From positions 1 through 64,000 of the forward strand of contig NZ_JAENJH010000012.1 in the NCBI RefSeq assembly GCF_016595675.1: a stretch of DNA of 64,000 nt, read 5' to 3'. The notes beneath the pieces are model-generated. The model did no database searches. It was given only the letters and a program-made list of their open reading frames with translations, and was not told where the DNA came from. Shown piece by piece: positions 18,061 to 27,616 of this stretch (position 1 is the stretch's first letter; each line of letters begins with the position of its first letter). Position numbers and translations under genes: made by a program. The stretch is from Prauserella cavernicola (GTDB lineage Bacteria; Actinomycetota; Actinomycetes; Mycobacteriales; Pseudonocardiaceae).

Positions 18061-19575
18061 TCAGTCGTCGGTCTCCACCCAGTCGAACGTCTTGGTGACG
18101 GCCTTCTTCCAGTTGCGGTACTCGCGCTCGCGGCGGATGTCGTCCATCGCCGGGTCCCACTGCTTGTCCTTGGCCCAGTTGCTGCGGATGTCCTCCTCGC
18201 CGGCCCAGAAGCCCACGGCGAGGCCCGCCGCGTAGGCGGCGCCGAGCGCGGTGGTCTCGTTCACCACGGGGCGGATCACCGAGACGCCGAGGATGTCGGC
18301 CTGGAACTGCATCAGCAGGTCGTTGACGACCATGCCGCCGTCCACCTTGAGCGTCTTGAGCGGCACTCCGGAGTCGGCGTTCATCGCGTCGATCACCTCG
18401 CGCGTCTGGAACGCGGTGGCCTCGAGCACGGCCCTGGCCAGGTGGCCCTTGTTGACGAACCGGGTGAGGCCGACGATCGCGCCGCGCGCGTCGGACCGCC
18501 AATACGGGGCGAACAGACCGGAGAACGCGGGCACGAAGTAGGCCCCGCCGTTGTCCTCCACCGTGCGCGCGTACTCCTCGATCTGGGCGGCCGAGGTGAT
18601 CAGGCCCAGGTTGTCGCGCAGCCACTGCACCAGCGAGCCGGTGACCGCGATGGAGCCCTCCAGCGCGTAGACGGTGTCGCGCGTGCCGATCTTGTAGCAG
18701 ACCGTGGTGAGCAGACCGTTCTGCGAGAGCACCTTCTCGGTGCCGGTGTTCAGCAGCACGAAGTTGCCGGTGCCGTAGGTGTTCTTCGCCTCGCCGGGCG
18801 ACAGGCACGCCTGCCCGAACGTGGCCGCCTGCTGGTCGCCGAGGATGCCGGCGATGGGGACGCCGCCGAGCGCGCCGCGCTCGCGGACCTTGCCGTACTC
18901 CTCGGACGACGACCGGATCTCCGGCAGCATCGACATGGGGATGCCCATGTCGGCGGCGATGCCCTCGTCCCACGACAGGGTCTCGAGGTCCATCAGCATG
19001 GTGCGCGAGGCGTTGGTCGGGTCGGTGACGTGAATTCCGCCGTCGGTCCCGCCGGTCATGTTCCACAGGACCCAGGTGTCCATGTTGCCGAACAGCAAAT
19101 CACCGGCCTCGGCGCGCTGCCGAACACCGTCCACATTGTCCAGGATCCACTTGATCTTCGGACCCGAGAAGTACGTGGCGAGCGGCAGGCCGGTCTTCTG
19201 CCGGTAGCGCTCCTGCCCGCCGCCGAGCGCGCCGAGCTCGTTGACGATGCGGTCGGTCCTGGTGTCCTGCCACACGATCGCGTTGTAGACCGGTTTGCCC
19301 GTCTTGCGGTCCCACACCAGCGTGGTCTCGCGCTGGTTGGTGATGCCGACGGCGGCCACGTCGGCCGCCGTGATGTCGGCGTTCGCCAGCGCACCCGCCG
19401 CCGTGGCCCTGGCGTTGGCCCAGATCTCCTCGGCGTCGTGCTCGACCCAGCCCGCCTGCGGGAAGATCTGCTCGTGCTCGCGCTGGTCGACGGCGACCAC
19501 CCTGCCGGAGTGGTCGAAGATCATCGTTCTGGTCGACGTGGTGCCCTGGTCGATCGCGGCGATGTAGGTAGGCAT
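18061..19575 (-). CDS. glpK: Glycerol kinase
   Basis: A 504-residue FGGY kinase that makes sn-glycerol 3-phosphate from glycerol and ATP. The N-terminus has [13 protein letters not shown], with the [20 protein letters not shown] and [17 protein letters not shown] family motifs following. Length is standard. It starts 14 bases after the aquaglyceroporin gene on the same strand and has GGAG ahead of its ATG. With divergent glpD this makes a full glycerol uptake and catabolism unit. Confidence 0.96.
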   Translation of the reverse strand: MPTYIAAIDQGTTSTRTMIFDHSGRVVAVDQREHEQIFPQAGWVEHDAEEIWANARATAAGALANADITAADVAAVGITNQRETTLVWDRKTGKPVYNAIVWQDTRTDRIVNELGALGGGQERYRQKTGLPLATYFSGPKIKWILDNVDGVRQRAEAGDLLFGNMDTWVLWNMTGGTDGGIHVTDPTNASRTMLMDLETLSWDEGIAADMGIPMSMLPEIRSSSEEYGKVRERGALGGVPIAGILGDQQAATFGQACLSPGEAKNTYGTGNFVLLNTGTEKVLSQNGLLTTVCYKIGTRDTVYALEGSIAVTGSLVQWLRDNLGLITSAAQIEEYARTVEDNGGAYFVPAFSGLFAPYWRSDARGAIVGLTRFVNKGHLARAVLEATAFQTREVIDAMNADSGVPLKTLKVDGGMVVNDLLMQFQADILGVSVIRPVVNETTALGAAYAAGLAVGFWAGEEDIRSNWAKDKQWDPAMDDIRREREYRNWKKAVTKTFDWVETDD

Positions 19576-19589
19576 TGTTCGCTCCAGAA

Positions 19590-20339
19590 TCAGGTCAGGC
19601 CGTCAACGGCCAGGAACAGGAGTGCGGCGAGCGTGGCACCGACCAGCGGGCCGATGACCGGGACCCAGGAGTAGCTCCAGTTGGCATCTCCCTTACCTCG
19701 GATCGGCAGGATGAACGCGTAAGCGATACGGGGGCCGAGGTCGCGCGCCGGGTTGATGGCGTAGCCGGTGGGGCCACCGAGTGAGGTACCGATCACCAGG
19801 ACCACGAACGCCACACCCGCGTAGCCGAGTGCCGCGTTGCCGAAGATGGGCACGCCCTCCTCGCTGGCGGCGGCCACGGGGGTGAGCAGGATCCAGAGCA
19901 GCAGCACGAACGTGCCGATGACCTCGGTCACGGTGTTCCACGCCTTGCCGGGCAGCGTGGGTCCGGTGGAGAAGATTCCCAGTGTGTTCTGGGGTTCTGG
20001 ATGATTGTCGAACTGCAGCTTGTAGGTCAGCCAGGTCAGGACGGCGCCGAGCACACCACCGACCATCTGCCCCGCCCAGTAGATCGGTACGTCCGACCAG
20101 TCGAGCTTGTCGGCGACCGCCAACCCCAATGTCACGGCCGGGTTGATGTGGGCTCCGGTCGGGTTCGCGATGCTCGCGCCCACGAACACGGCGAAACCCC
20201 ATCCGACGTTCACGAACAGGAAGCTCTCGTTGCTTCCCAGCGTGTTCCGCAACACGCGGTTCGCGACCACGGATGTACCCAGCAAGACGAGCACCGCAGT
20301 GCCCATCATCTCCCAGACGAAAATCGCACCGGCACTCAT
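19590..20339 (-). CDS. glpF: Glycerol uptake facilitator (aquaglyceroporin)
   Basis: A 249-residue MIP-family channel with six predicted membrane helices. The two half-helices carry the NPA motifs [11 protein letters not shown] and [13 protein letters not shown]. The Asp after the second NPA is the usual mark of glycerol-conducting members rather than strict water channels. ATG 20339 is chosen because GGAGG precedes it and because residues further upstream do not look membrane-like. First gene of the glpF-glpK operon. Confidence 0.93.
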   Translation of the reverse strand: MSAGAIFVWEMMGTAVLVLLGTSVVANRVLRNTLGSNESFLFVNVGWGFAVFVGASIANPTGAHINPAVTLGLAVADKLDWSDVPIYWAGQMVGGVLGAVLTWLTYKLQFDNHPEPQNTLGIFSTGPTLPGKAWNTVTEVIGTFVLLLWILLTPVAAASEEGVPIFGNAALGYAGVAFVVLVIGTSLGGPTGYAINPARDLGPRIAYAFILPIRGKGDANWSYSWVPVIGPLVGATLAALLFLAVDGLT

Positions 20340-20547
20340 GGCTCCGCCCTCCACACTGGACACCGTTTGCGCAGGGCCGTGGCGGCCTGTGATGGCGCCG
20401 TTGCCGACCCACAGGTCTCGCACGCTACCCGCCTGTGAGTGATCGCTCCAAGCGCTGAGTGTCGCAATCTGTTTCCATGCGATGCGAGCAGCCGGGAACG
20501 TGCCATGCTGGACACGTGCGCCGGATGTCGGAGGCGAGGAGGACCAC

Positions 20548-22293
20548 GTGACCGCGCAGCGCGAAAACGACCCCCGAAAGAGCGAACCGGCGCGACTGGG
20601 CCCCCTGAGCCGTGCCGCGTCCTGGGACCGACTTGGCAAGGAGACCTTCGACCTCGTCGTCATCGGTGGAGGCGTGGTGGGCGCGGGCGTGGCCCTCGAC
20701 GCCGCCACGCGTGGCCTGCGGGTCGCGCTGATCGAGGCGCGCGATCTCGCCTCGGGGACGTCGAGCAGGTCGAGCAAGCTCTTCCACGGCGGGCTCCGCT
20801 ACCTCGAGCAGCTCGAGTTCGGTCTCGTGCGGGAGGCGCTGCGCGAGCGGGAGCTGATGCTCACGACGCTGGCGCCGCACCTGGTGAAGCCGGTCAGTTT
20901 CCTGTACCCGCTCACGCGCCGCGTCTGGGAGCGGCCCTACACCGCGGCCGGACTCTTCCTGTACGACACGATGGGCGGCGCGCGATCGGTGCCCGGCCAG
21001 AAGCACCTCACCAAGGCCGGGGCGTTGCGGATGGTGCCCGCGTTGAAACGCGACGCGCTGATCGGCGGCATCCGGTACTACGACGCGCAGGCCGACGACG
21101 CGCGCCACACCATGACCGTGGCCCGCACCGCGGCGCACTACGGGGCGGTGGTGCGGACCTCGACCCAGGTGATCGAGTTCCTGCGCGAGGCCGACCGCGT
21201 CTCGGGCGTGCGCGTGCGCGACGTCGAGAACGGCGCCGAGACAGAGGTTCAGGCCAGCGCGGTCATCAACTGCACGGGTGTGTGGACCGACGAGCTCCAG
21301 CGGCTCTCGGGCAGCAGGGGCCGCTTCCGGGTGCGTGCCAGCAAGGGCGTGCACATCGTGGTGCCGCGCGACCGGATCGTGTCGGAGTCGGGGCTGATCC
21401 TGCGCACCGAGAAGTCCGTGTTGTTCGTGATCCCGTGGCGCAACCACTGGATCGTGGGAACCACCGACACCGACTGGAACCTCGACCTCGCACACCCGGC
21501 CGCCACCAAGCACGACATCGACTACCTGCTCGAGCACGTCAACTCGGTGCTCGCCACACAGCTGACCCACGACGACATCGAGGGTGTCTACGCCGGACTG
21601 CGGCCTCTGCTGGCGGGAGAGAGCGAGGAGACCTCCAAGCTCTCGCGCGAGCACGCCGTGGCACGTGTGTCGCCGGGGCTCGTCGCGATCGCGGGCGGCA
21701 AGTACACGACCTACCGGGTGATGGCGGCCGACGCCGTGGACGCGGCCGCGGTGGACCTGCCCTCGCGCGTGCAGCCGTCCATTACCGACAAGGTGCCGCT
21801 GGTCGGCGCCGACGGTTACCACGCGCTGGTGAACCAGGTCGACCACCTCGCGGCGGAGCACGGACTGCACCCGTACCGCGTGCGGCACCTGCTCGACCGC
21901 TACGGCTCGCTCGTGGGCGAGGTGCTCGCGCTGGCCGACGGCAGGCCCGAACTGCTCAAGCCCATCGAGAACGCGCCGGACTACCTCCGGGTCGAGGCCG
22001 TCTACGCGGCCAGCGATGAGGGGGCCCTGCACCTGGAGGACGTGCTCGCCAGGCGCACGCGCATCTCGATCGAGTACCCGCACCGCGGCGTCGACTGCGC
22101 GCAGCAGGTGGCCGAGCTGATGGGCGAGGTGCTCGGCTGGTCGGCCGAGACGACCGCCCGCGAGGTGGAGGTCTACCGGGCGAGGGTCGAGGCCGAGCGC
22201 GACTCGCAGACCAAGCCCAGCGACGAGGCGGCCGATGCCAGGCGATCCGCGGCACCGGAGGCGCGCGACAAGCTCATCGAGCCCGTGAGCTAG
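20548..22293 (+). CDS. glpD: Aerobic glycerol-3-phosphate dehydrogenase
   Basis: A 581-residue FAD enzyme that oxidises glycerol 3-phosphate to dihydroxyacetone phosphate at the membrane. The dinucleotide fold LVVIGGGVVGAGVALDAA is at about 35-52, followed by SSRSSKLFHGGLRYLE and IAGGKYTTYRVMA. The C-terminal helical domain is complete. GTG 20548 is chosen for the strong GAGGCGAGGAGG just upstream. The 208-base gap to glpF must hold both divergent promoters; I could not define an operator. The 3' end overlaps the convergent adenylate-forming gene by 20 bases. Confidence 0.95.
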   Translation: MTAQRENDPRKSEPARLGPLSRAASWDRLGKETFDLVVIGGGVVGAGVALDAATRGLRVALIEARDLASGTSSRSSKLFHGGLRYLEQLEFGLVREALRERELMLTTLAPHLVKPVSFLYPLTRRVWERPYTAAGLFLYDTMGGARSVPGQKHLTKAGALRMVPALKRDALIGGIRYYDAQADDARHTMTVARTAAHYGAVVRTSTQVIEFLREADRVSGVRVRDVENGAETEVQASAVINCTGVWTDELQRLSGSRGRFRVRASKGVHIVVPRDRIVSESGLILRTEKSVLFVIPWRNHWIVGTTDTDWNLDLAHPAATKHDIDYLLEHVNSVLATQLTHDDIEGVYAGLRPLLAGESEETSKLSREHAVARVSPGLVAIAGGKYTTYRVMAADAVDAAAVDLPSRVQPSITDKVPLVGADGYHALVNQVDHLAAEHGLHPYRVRHLLDRYGSLVGEVLALADGRPELLKPIENAPDYLRVEAVYAASDEGALHLEDVLARRTRISIEYPHRGVDCAQQVAELMGEVLGWSAETTAREVEVYRARVEAERDSQTKPSDEAADARRSAAPEARDKLIEPVS

Positions 22294-23677
22294 CCAGCAG
22301 GACCTTGTCGACCTTGCCGATGGGCGTCAGCGGCAGGGAGTCGGCGAACTCGACGCTCGCCGGGACGAAGTGCTCTCCGCCGAGTGCGTCGCGCACGTGG
22401 GTGCGCACGTCCTCGGCGGAGAGTTCGCGTTCGGCGACCACCACCGCGTGCACGAGCCTGCCGTCCTCGCCGTCGACCCCGAGGACGGCGGCTTCGCGCA
22501 CGCGGGGATGGGCGACGATCGCGTTCTCCACGACGGAGGAGTAGACCTTGGTGCCGTGCTCGCCGGTGACGATCACGTCGTCGGCGCGGTCGAGCAGGTA
22601 CAGGTAGCCCTCGTCGTCGAAGCGGCCCAGATCGCCCGTGCGCAGCCAGCCGTCCGTGACGGCCTTCGCGGTGAGCTCCGGATCACCGTGGTAGCCCTCC
22701 ATGAGGGCGAGCCCGCGCACCAGCACCTCGCCGTCCTCGACGCGCGCCTCCATTCCGGGCACGATCCGGCCGACCGAGCGCAGCCGCTCCGGGCGCCCGG
22801 CGACCTCGTCGGCGGAGATGCTCGCGATCATCGGCGCCTCGGTGAGCCCGTAGCCCTGGCCCACCACGGGGCCGAACGCCTCGAGTGCCTGGGCGAGCCT
22901 GCGCGCGGGCAACGGACTGGCACCGACGGAGAGCCTGCGCACACTGGAGAGATCGGTGTCCGCGAGCGCGGAGTGGTCGAGTAGCCGCGCCAGCCGGGGC
23001 GGCGTCAACGTCAGCTGGGTGATCCCGTGCGTGCCGATGGCGTCCAGCACCGCGCCCGCGTCGAAGCCGTCGTGCAGTACCACGGTGTCGCCGCACAGCA
23101 GAGCTCCCAGCGCGGCGCAGTTGCCGGTGAGGTGCGACAGCGGGGCGACGAGCAGCAGCCGGTTCGGGCCGGCCGGGTCCGGCCGGAAGATGTGGGCCAT
23201 GCCGTCGTAGATGCCGCGATGGCTGATCAGCTTGGGTGTGCCGGTGGTGCCGCCCGAGGCGAACACCGTGTGCACGCCGGAGGGCAGCGGCCCAGGCTGT
23301 TCCACACCGGACGGACGAAGTGGAACGATTCGGGCGGGCGGGGACGGTTCGCGGCCGGGTTCGGCGAAGCACGCGGTGACGCCGGGGGAGGAGAGCACCG
23401 CCTCGCGTTCCGGGGCGCTCGCCGACGCGGGCACCAGCAGCACGCTCGCGCCCCGCAGCTGTGCCGCGAGCTGGCCGAGGATCGTCTCGGGGCGGTTGCC
23501 GCCGAGCACCGCGACCAGATCGCCCTCGCCGAGTCCCTCGCCGGCGAGCGTGCCGTGCAGGCGCAGCAGCAGCTCGGCCGACTCGGCGTAGGTGGTGCCG
23601 ACGCCGTCGTGGACGAACGCGGTGGTGTCGCCGCCCCGCTCCAGCACCTCGAGGACCCGGCTGAGGAAGTAGCTCAT
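22274..23677 (-). CDS. Class I adenylate-forming enzyme (acyl-CoA ligase-like)
   Basis: A 467-residue ANL-superfamily protein. Visible signatures are the AMP/phosphate loop FASGGTTGTPKLISH, GQGYGLTEAPM, the LRTGDLGRFDDEGYLYLLDR hinge region and the C-terminal lysine in PLTPIGKVDKVLL. It activates a carboxylic acid as an adenylate; the substrate is not inferable. The ATG overlaps the stop codon of the upstream GNAT gene by 4 bases, so the two are translationally coupled. Slightly shorter than typical fatty acyl-CoA synthetases. Confidence 0.85.
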   Translation of the reverse strand: MSYFLSRVLEVLERGGDTTAFVHDGVGTTYAESAELLLRLHGTLAGEGLGEGDLVAVLGGNRPETILGQLAAQLRGASVLLVPASASAPEREAVLSSPGVTACFAEPGREPSPPARIVPLRPSGVEQPGPLPSGVHTVFASGGTTGTPKLISHRGIYDGMAHIFRPDPAGPNRLLLVAPLSHLTGNCAALGALLCGDTVVLHDGFDAGAVLDAIGTHGITQLTLTPPRLARLLDHSALADTDLSSVRRLSVGASPLPARRLAQALEAFGPVVGQGYGLTEAPMIASISADEVAGRPERLRSVGRIVPGMEARVEDGEVLVRGLALMEGYHGDPELTAKAVTDGWLRTGDLGRFDDEGYLYLLDRADDVIVTGEHGTKVYSSVVENAIVAHPRVREAAVLGVDGEDGRLVHAVVVAERELSAEDVRTHVRDALGGEHFVPASVEFADSLPLTPIGKVDKVLLASSRAR

Positions 23678-24189
23678 GACGCCCGGCGCGTCCAGCGCGT
23701 CTCGCCCGCCTCGTCGGTGCCCGTGCGGACGAACCCGCAGCGGCGCGCGACCGACGCCGAGGCGTGGTTGCCCGGGTCGTGCAGGTAGTCGACCTCACGC
23801 AGGCCCAGCGTTCCGAACCCGAACCGCAGCGCGGCCTCGACCGCAGCCGCGGCGATGCCCCTGCCCCGCGCGGCTGGATGGACCCACAACGCCACCTCGG
23901 CCGTGCCCGCGTCGAGGTCGAGCTCCTTCAACCCGATCTCGCCCAGCAGCGGGCCGTCCGGCCGCTCGGCGACGGCCCACGAGCACCGCTTCCCGCTGTC
24001 CCACTCGCTCTCGCGCAGCTCCACGTAGGCGCTCGCCGCGTGCAACGTGTCCACGATGTAGCCGGGCACGAACCGCTGCTGCACGGGATCGGTGAAGGCC
24101 TCGACGAGTGCCTGCCGGTCGTCGAGCCGGTGATCGGCCCGAAACCGGCGCAGGCGGTACGCGCCGGCGTCGATCTCGACGGGTTCCAC
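23674..24189 (-). CDS. GNAT N-acetyltransferase (RimJ/RimL type)
   Basis: A 171-residue GNAT protein with the acetyl-CoA binding VHPAARGRGIAAAAVEAAL motif near 103-122 and the typical RRCGFVRTG end segment. It is the middle gene of a compact three-gene operon: GTG 24189 directly follows the DUF1707 gene stop codon with no gap, and its own stop overlaps the adenylate-forming gene. A joint role in modifying an amine with an activated acyl group is possible but speculative. Confidence 0.82.
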   Translation of the reverse strand: MEPVEIDAGAYRLRRFRADHRLDDRQALVEAFTDPVQQRFVPGYIVDTLHAASAYVELRESEWDSGKRCSWAVAERPDGPLLGEIGLKELDLDAGTAEVALWVHPAARGRGIAAAAVEAALRFGFGTLGLREVDYLHDPGNHASASVARRCGFVRTGTDEAGETRWTRRAS

Positions 24190-24606
24190 CTAGTAGCGCC
24201 GAGGCCCTCGCGAGGCGAAGGACCCCGCGATCATCGCGACGATCGCGGGCAGCAGGAACACGAAGATCACCCCGCGGGCGAGCGTGAAGAACAGGATCAC
24301 CGCGATGATCGCCGCGATCGGCACCGCGCTCGACGCGAGCCGCTGCTGCCACGTCTGTGGCGACGGCGTAGGCGGCGCCGGTGTCGGCGCGCGCCTCCCC
24401 GGGGTCAGCACAGGCGGTTTCGGATCCGGCAGGTCGGAGAAGAGCGGTGCGAGGTCGCGGCGGAACTTCGCCGCACTGACCTGCTGGGAGCGTTCGTCGA
24501 ACTCGCTGAGGTCCAGCCTGCCCGTGCGGACGTGTTCGGAGAGCGCGTCCAGCGCTTCCTGCCGCTCAGCGTCGCTGAGCCGGTACTCCGGTCGTTCGAC
24601 GGCCAC
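24190..24606 (-). CDS. DUF1707-domain membrane protein
   Basis: A 138-residue protein. Residues about 8-58 match the DUF1707 pattern (LSDAERQEALDALSEH, GRLDLSEFDER). A Pro-rich linker (70-85) and two closely spaced hydrophobic segments (about 95-130) end in a basic tail. GTG 24606 is favoured over the upstream in-frame start because the DUF1707 domain begins right after it, though the ribosome-binding site is weak. First gene of the operon with the GNAT and adenylate-forming genes. Confidence 0.75.
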   Translation of the reverse strand: MAVERPEYRLSDAERQEALDALSEHVRTGRLDLSEFDERSQQVSAAKFRRDLAPLFSDLPDPKPPVLTPGRRAPTPAPPTPSPQTWQQRLASSAVPIAAIIAVILFFTLARGVIFVFLLPAIVAMIAGSFASRGPRRY

Positions 24607-24683
24607 GTTTCGATGGTAGGTCCGTCGCCACGCGCTCTGCCACGAAACTGAGCGTCTTCTCAACTCCGAAGGCCGATTGTTGT

Positions 24684-26459
24684 TCAGTCCTCGAGCTCGA
24701 GCAGGACCGAACCTTGTGTGACCGCGCTGCCGACCTCGACCGTGAGACCCGTGACGGTGCCCGCTTTGTGTGCGGTGACCGGGTTCTCCATCTTCATCGC
24801 CTCGAGCACCGCGATCAGCTCGCCCGCCTCGACCTGCTGGCCGTCGGCGACGGCGACCTTGACGATGGTGCCCTGCATCGGCGCCGTCACCGCGTTGCCA
24901 CTGACCGCGGTCTTCGTGCCGCCGCCGCGCTTGCGGGGCTTGGCCTTGGCCGCACCGCCACCGGATCCGCCGCCGAGCGCGAGCCCGCCGGGCAGCGACA
25001 CCTCGAGACGTCGCCCGCCGACCTCGACGACGACGCTCTGCCGCTCCTCGGGCTCCTCGCCGGCCTCGGCCGGGGCCGTGAACGGCTCGATCTGGTTGTC
25101 GAACTCGGTCTCGATCCAGCGCGTGTGCACCGAGAAACCCTCGTCGTCGCCGACGAAAGCCGGGTCCTCGAGGATCGCGCGGTGGAACGGCAACACCGTG
25201 GCCAGGCCGTCGGCGACCATCTCCGCGAGTGCGCGCTTGCTGCGTTCGATGGCCTGCGTCCGGTCGGCTCCGGTGATGATCACCTTGGCGAGCATCGAGT
25301 CGAACTGCCCGCCGATGACGCTTCCCGACTCCACCCCGGAGTCGACGCGGACGCCGGGACCCTCGGGGAACACGAGTTTCGTGACCGTGCCGGGAGCGGG
25401 CAGGAAGTTGCGGCCCGCGTCCTCACCGTTGATGCGGAACTCGATGGAGTGCCCGCGCGGCGTGGGGTCCTCGGTGAACGGCAGTTCGTGACCCTCGGCG
25501 ATGCGGAACATCTCGCGCACGAGGTCGATGCCGGTGGTCTCCTCCGACACCGGGTGCTCCACCTGCAGGCGCGTGTTCACCTCGAGGAAGGAGATCGTGC
25601 CGTCGACGCCGACCAGGTACTCCACCGTGCCGGCGCCGGAGTAGCCGGCCTCCTTGCAGATGGCCTTGGCCGAGGTGTGGATCGTGGCGCGCTGCTCGTC
25701 GGTCAGGAACGGCGCGGGCGCCTCCTCCACGAGCTTCTGGTGCCTGCGTTGCAACGAGCAGTCGCGGGTGCCGACCACCACGACGTTGCCGTGCTTGTCG
25801 GCGAGGACCTGTGCCTCCACGTGGCGCGGCTTGTCGAGGTAGCGCTCGACGAAACACTCGCCGCGGCCGAACGCGGAGACGGCCTCACGGGTGGCCGACT
25901 CGAACAGCTCGGGGATCTCCTCCTTGGTGCGGGCGACCTTGAGGCCGCGACCGCCACCGCCGAACGCCGCCTTGATGGCGACGGGAAGACCGTGTTCCTC
26001 GGCGAAGGCCACAATCTCCTCGGCCGTCTCCACCGGGTCCTTCGTTCCGGGCACCAGCGGGGCGCCGGCCTTCAGCGCGAGATGGCGCGCGGTGACCTTG
26101 TCGCCGAGGTCGCGGATGGCCTGCGGGCTCGGCCCGATCCAGGTCAGCCCCGCGTCGAGCACGGCCTGCGCGAAGTCGGCGTTCTCGGAGAGGAATCCGT
26201 AGCCGGGGTGGACCGAGTCGGCGCCGGAGCGCTTCGCGGCGTCGAGCAGCTTGTCGAACACCAGATAGCTGTCGGCCGCGGTCGTGCCGCCCAGCGCGAA
26301 CGCCTCGTCGGCCAGTCGCACGTGCGGGGCGTCGCGGTCCGGGTCGGCGTAGACGGCCACACTGGCCAATCCTGCGTCCTTGGCCGCTCTGATCACGCGG
26401 ACGGCGATTTCGCCGCGATTGGCGACGAGCACCTTCGTCACGCTGGCTGGCTCAGGCAC
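24684..26459 (-). CDS. accA3: Acyl-CoA carboxylase alpha subunit (biotin carboxylase + BCCP)
   Basis: A 591-residue protein combining biotin carboxylase (about 1-450) and a C-terminal biotin carboxyl carrier domain. Motifs include [10 protein letters not shown], the ATP-grasp glycine loop [21 protein letters not shown] with catalytic residues, and the biotinylation site EAMKMENP near the end. A Gly/Lys-rich linker precedes the carrier domain. It supplies carboxybiotin to beta subunits such as the AccD-like protein at 33.5-35.1 kb. GTG 26459 has GGGAGG 6 bases upstream. Confidence 0.94.
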   Translation of the reverse strand: MPEPASVTKVLVANRGEIAVRVIRAAKDAGLASVAVYADPDRDAPHVRLADEAFALGGTTAADSYLVFDKLLDAAKRSGADSVHPGYGFLSENADFAQAVLDAGLTWIGPSPQAIRDLGDKVTARHLALKAGAPLVPGTKDPVETAEEIVAFAEEHGLPVAIKAAFGGGGRGLKVARTKEEIPELFESATREAVSAFGRGECFVERYLDKPRHVEAQVLADKHGNVVVVGTRDCSLQRRHQKLVEEAPAPFLTDEQRATIHTSAKAICKEAGYSGAGTVEYLVGVDGTISFLEVNTRLQVEHPVSEETTGIDLVREMFRIAEGHELPFTEDPTPRGHSIEFRINGEDAGRNFLPAPGTVTKLVFPEGPGVRVDSGVESGSVIGGQFDSMLAKVIITGADRTQAIERSKRALAEMVADGLATVLPFHRAILEDPAFVGDDEGFSVHTRWIETEFDNQIEPFTAPAEAGEEPEERQSVVVEVGGRRLEVSLPGGLALGGGSGGGAAKAKPRKRGGGTKTAVSGNAVTAPMQGTIVKVAVADGQQVEAGELIAVLEAMKMENPVTAHKAGTVTGLTVEVGSAVTQGSVLLELED

Positions 26460-26529
26460 GCTTACCTCCCTGTTAGCTGCTCAAAGGTGGAGTTTACGGA
26501 TCCGCCAAGGCCGGGAGGTGAGAGGAGAC

Positions 26530-26820
26530 TCACGCCATCGGGGAAGCCTGATGCCGCCACTCGGTGGGGATTTCTCCGTCGAGGACGATCACGTCGTAGG
26601 GCTGGCGTTCGTGCAGCTTCGGCAGGTGCTCGGAGCGGACCATGAGCCACGGCTGGTGCTCGCCGCAGCACTCCACCAGGCGGTCGACGGCCGTGTAGGC
26701 GAGCAGCGCGACCCGGCCGTCCTCGGTCCGGCGCAGTTCGACCGTGGTCTCGCCGGTGCCGTCTACGGCGTGCGGGCCGGTGGGCAGGTACAGCATCGGG
26801 GGCAGGTGTGGGTTCGTCAC
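26530..26820 (-). CDS. SAV_915-type small conserved protein
   Basis: A 96-residue hypothetical protein, rich in acidic and hydrophobic residues, with no signal peptide. The ELRRTEDGRVALLAYTAVDR and CCGEHQPWL segments resemble the SAV_915 family, of which no function is known to me. It lies between accA3 and a divergent secreted-protein gene. GTG 26820. Confidence 0.6.
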   Translation of the reverse strand: MTNPHLPPMLYLPTGPHAVDGTGETTVELRRTEDGRVALLAYTAVDRLVECCGEHQPWLMVRSEHLPKLHERQPYDVIVLDGEIPTEWRHQASPMA

Positions 26821-26893
26821 GCCGTCAACATAGACGTGCGCGCAGCGTCACCTGACTTACGCTCGTCCGGGTACACCGAGGGGGAGGAGATCC

Positions 26894-27598
26894 GTGGTGT
26901 CCGAGTCGGCGCTGCCCAGGTCCGTCCTGCTGACCGCCGTGCTGGCCTCGGCCGTCATCGTGGGCGCGCTGGTGTCGGCACTGCTGTTGCGCCCGGAGAC
27001 GCCCGCGCCTGCCGCGGGCGGTATCGCTCATCCAGTGCCGTCGACCTCGGCCACCAACTGTGGCGACGAGCCGTGCCAGGTGATCGCGGGGACGTCGGTG
27101 AACGGGATGAAGGTGGACCTGCTCGCCGACAGCGATGGCGGCACGGGTCGCCTGCGCGCGGGCGGCCCCGCGTCGGGCACCGTCTCCGAGGTCTCGATCA
27201 CCACGATGGGCGTGCAGCTCAACCACGACTCGCTGCGGTGCGCGGAGACCGAGACCCCCGTGTGCCTCGTCCGAGGGCCGCACGACGGCGGGATGGCGGG
27301 CGAGGTCCACGTGTGGCGCGGCGACAGCTGGCAACCCGCGCCCCGGCCGTACTTCTCCGACGCGGGCAACGTCGTGCTCGACGACGCGTCCGGCGACGCC
27401 ACACCCGAGGTCGTGGTGGTGCGCCACGAGTGCGGCGACGCCGAGGACGCGTGCGAGCAGTCGCCCGTGCTGGCGAAGGTGTTCGACCTGCAGGGCGGGG
27501 AGATCGGGTGCACCGGGACCTACGGTTCACCCGGCTCCCTGCGCGGCTGGCCGGACGTCGATGTCGAGGAGTACGAGCTGTCGGAGTGCCCTTCGTAG
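26894..27598 (+). CDS. Hypothetical exported or membrane-anchored protein
   Basis: A 234-residue protein with one N-terminal hydrophobic helix (about 11-33, LLTAVLASAVIVGALVSALLL) and an extracytoplasmic domain of about 190 residues. The domain carries several cysteines (CGDEPC, RCAETETPVC, ECGDAEDAC, GCTGT), suggesting disulfides. A VLDDASGDATPEVVVVRH stretch resembles FG-GAP/VCBS-like calcium-binding repeats, which is tentative. GGGGAGGAG precedes GTG 26894. Alone on its strand. Confidence 0.65.
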   Translation: MVSESALPRSVLLTAVLASAVIVGALVSALLLRPETPAPAAGGIAHPVPSTSATNCGDEPCQVIAGTSVNGMKVDLLADSDGGTGRLRAGGPASGTVSEVSITTMGVQLNHDSLRCAETETPVCLVRGPHDGGMAGEVHVWRGDSWQPAPRPYFSDAGNVVLDDASGDATPEVVVVRHECGDAEDACEQSPVLAKVFDLQGGEIGCTGTYGSPGSLRGWPDVDVEEYELSECPS

Positions 27599-27616
27599 TC
27601 CTCGCCGTTGTCGCCG

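Noticed and set aside
20340-20547. A glycerol regulator operator between glpF and glpD
   Set aside because: No convincing inverted repeat for a GlpR or IclR type protein was found, and no such regulator gene lies next to the cluster.
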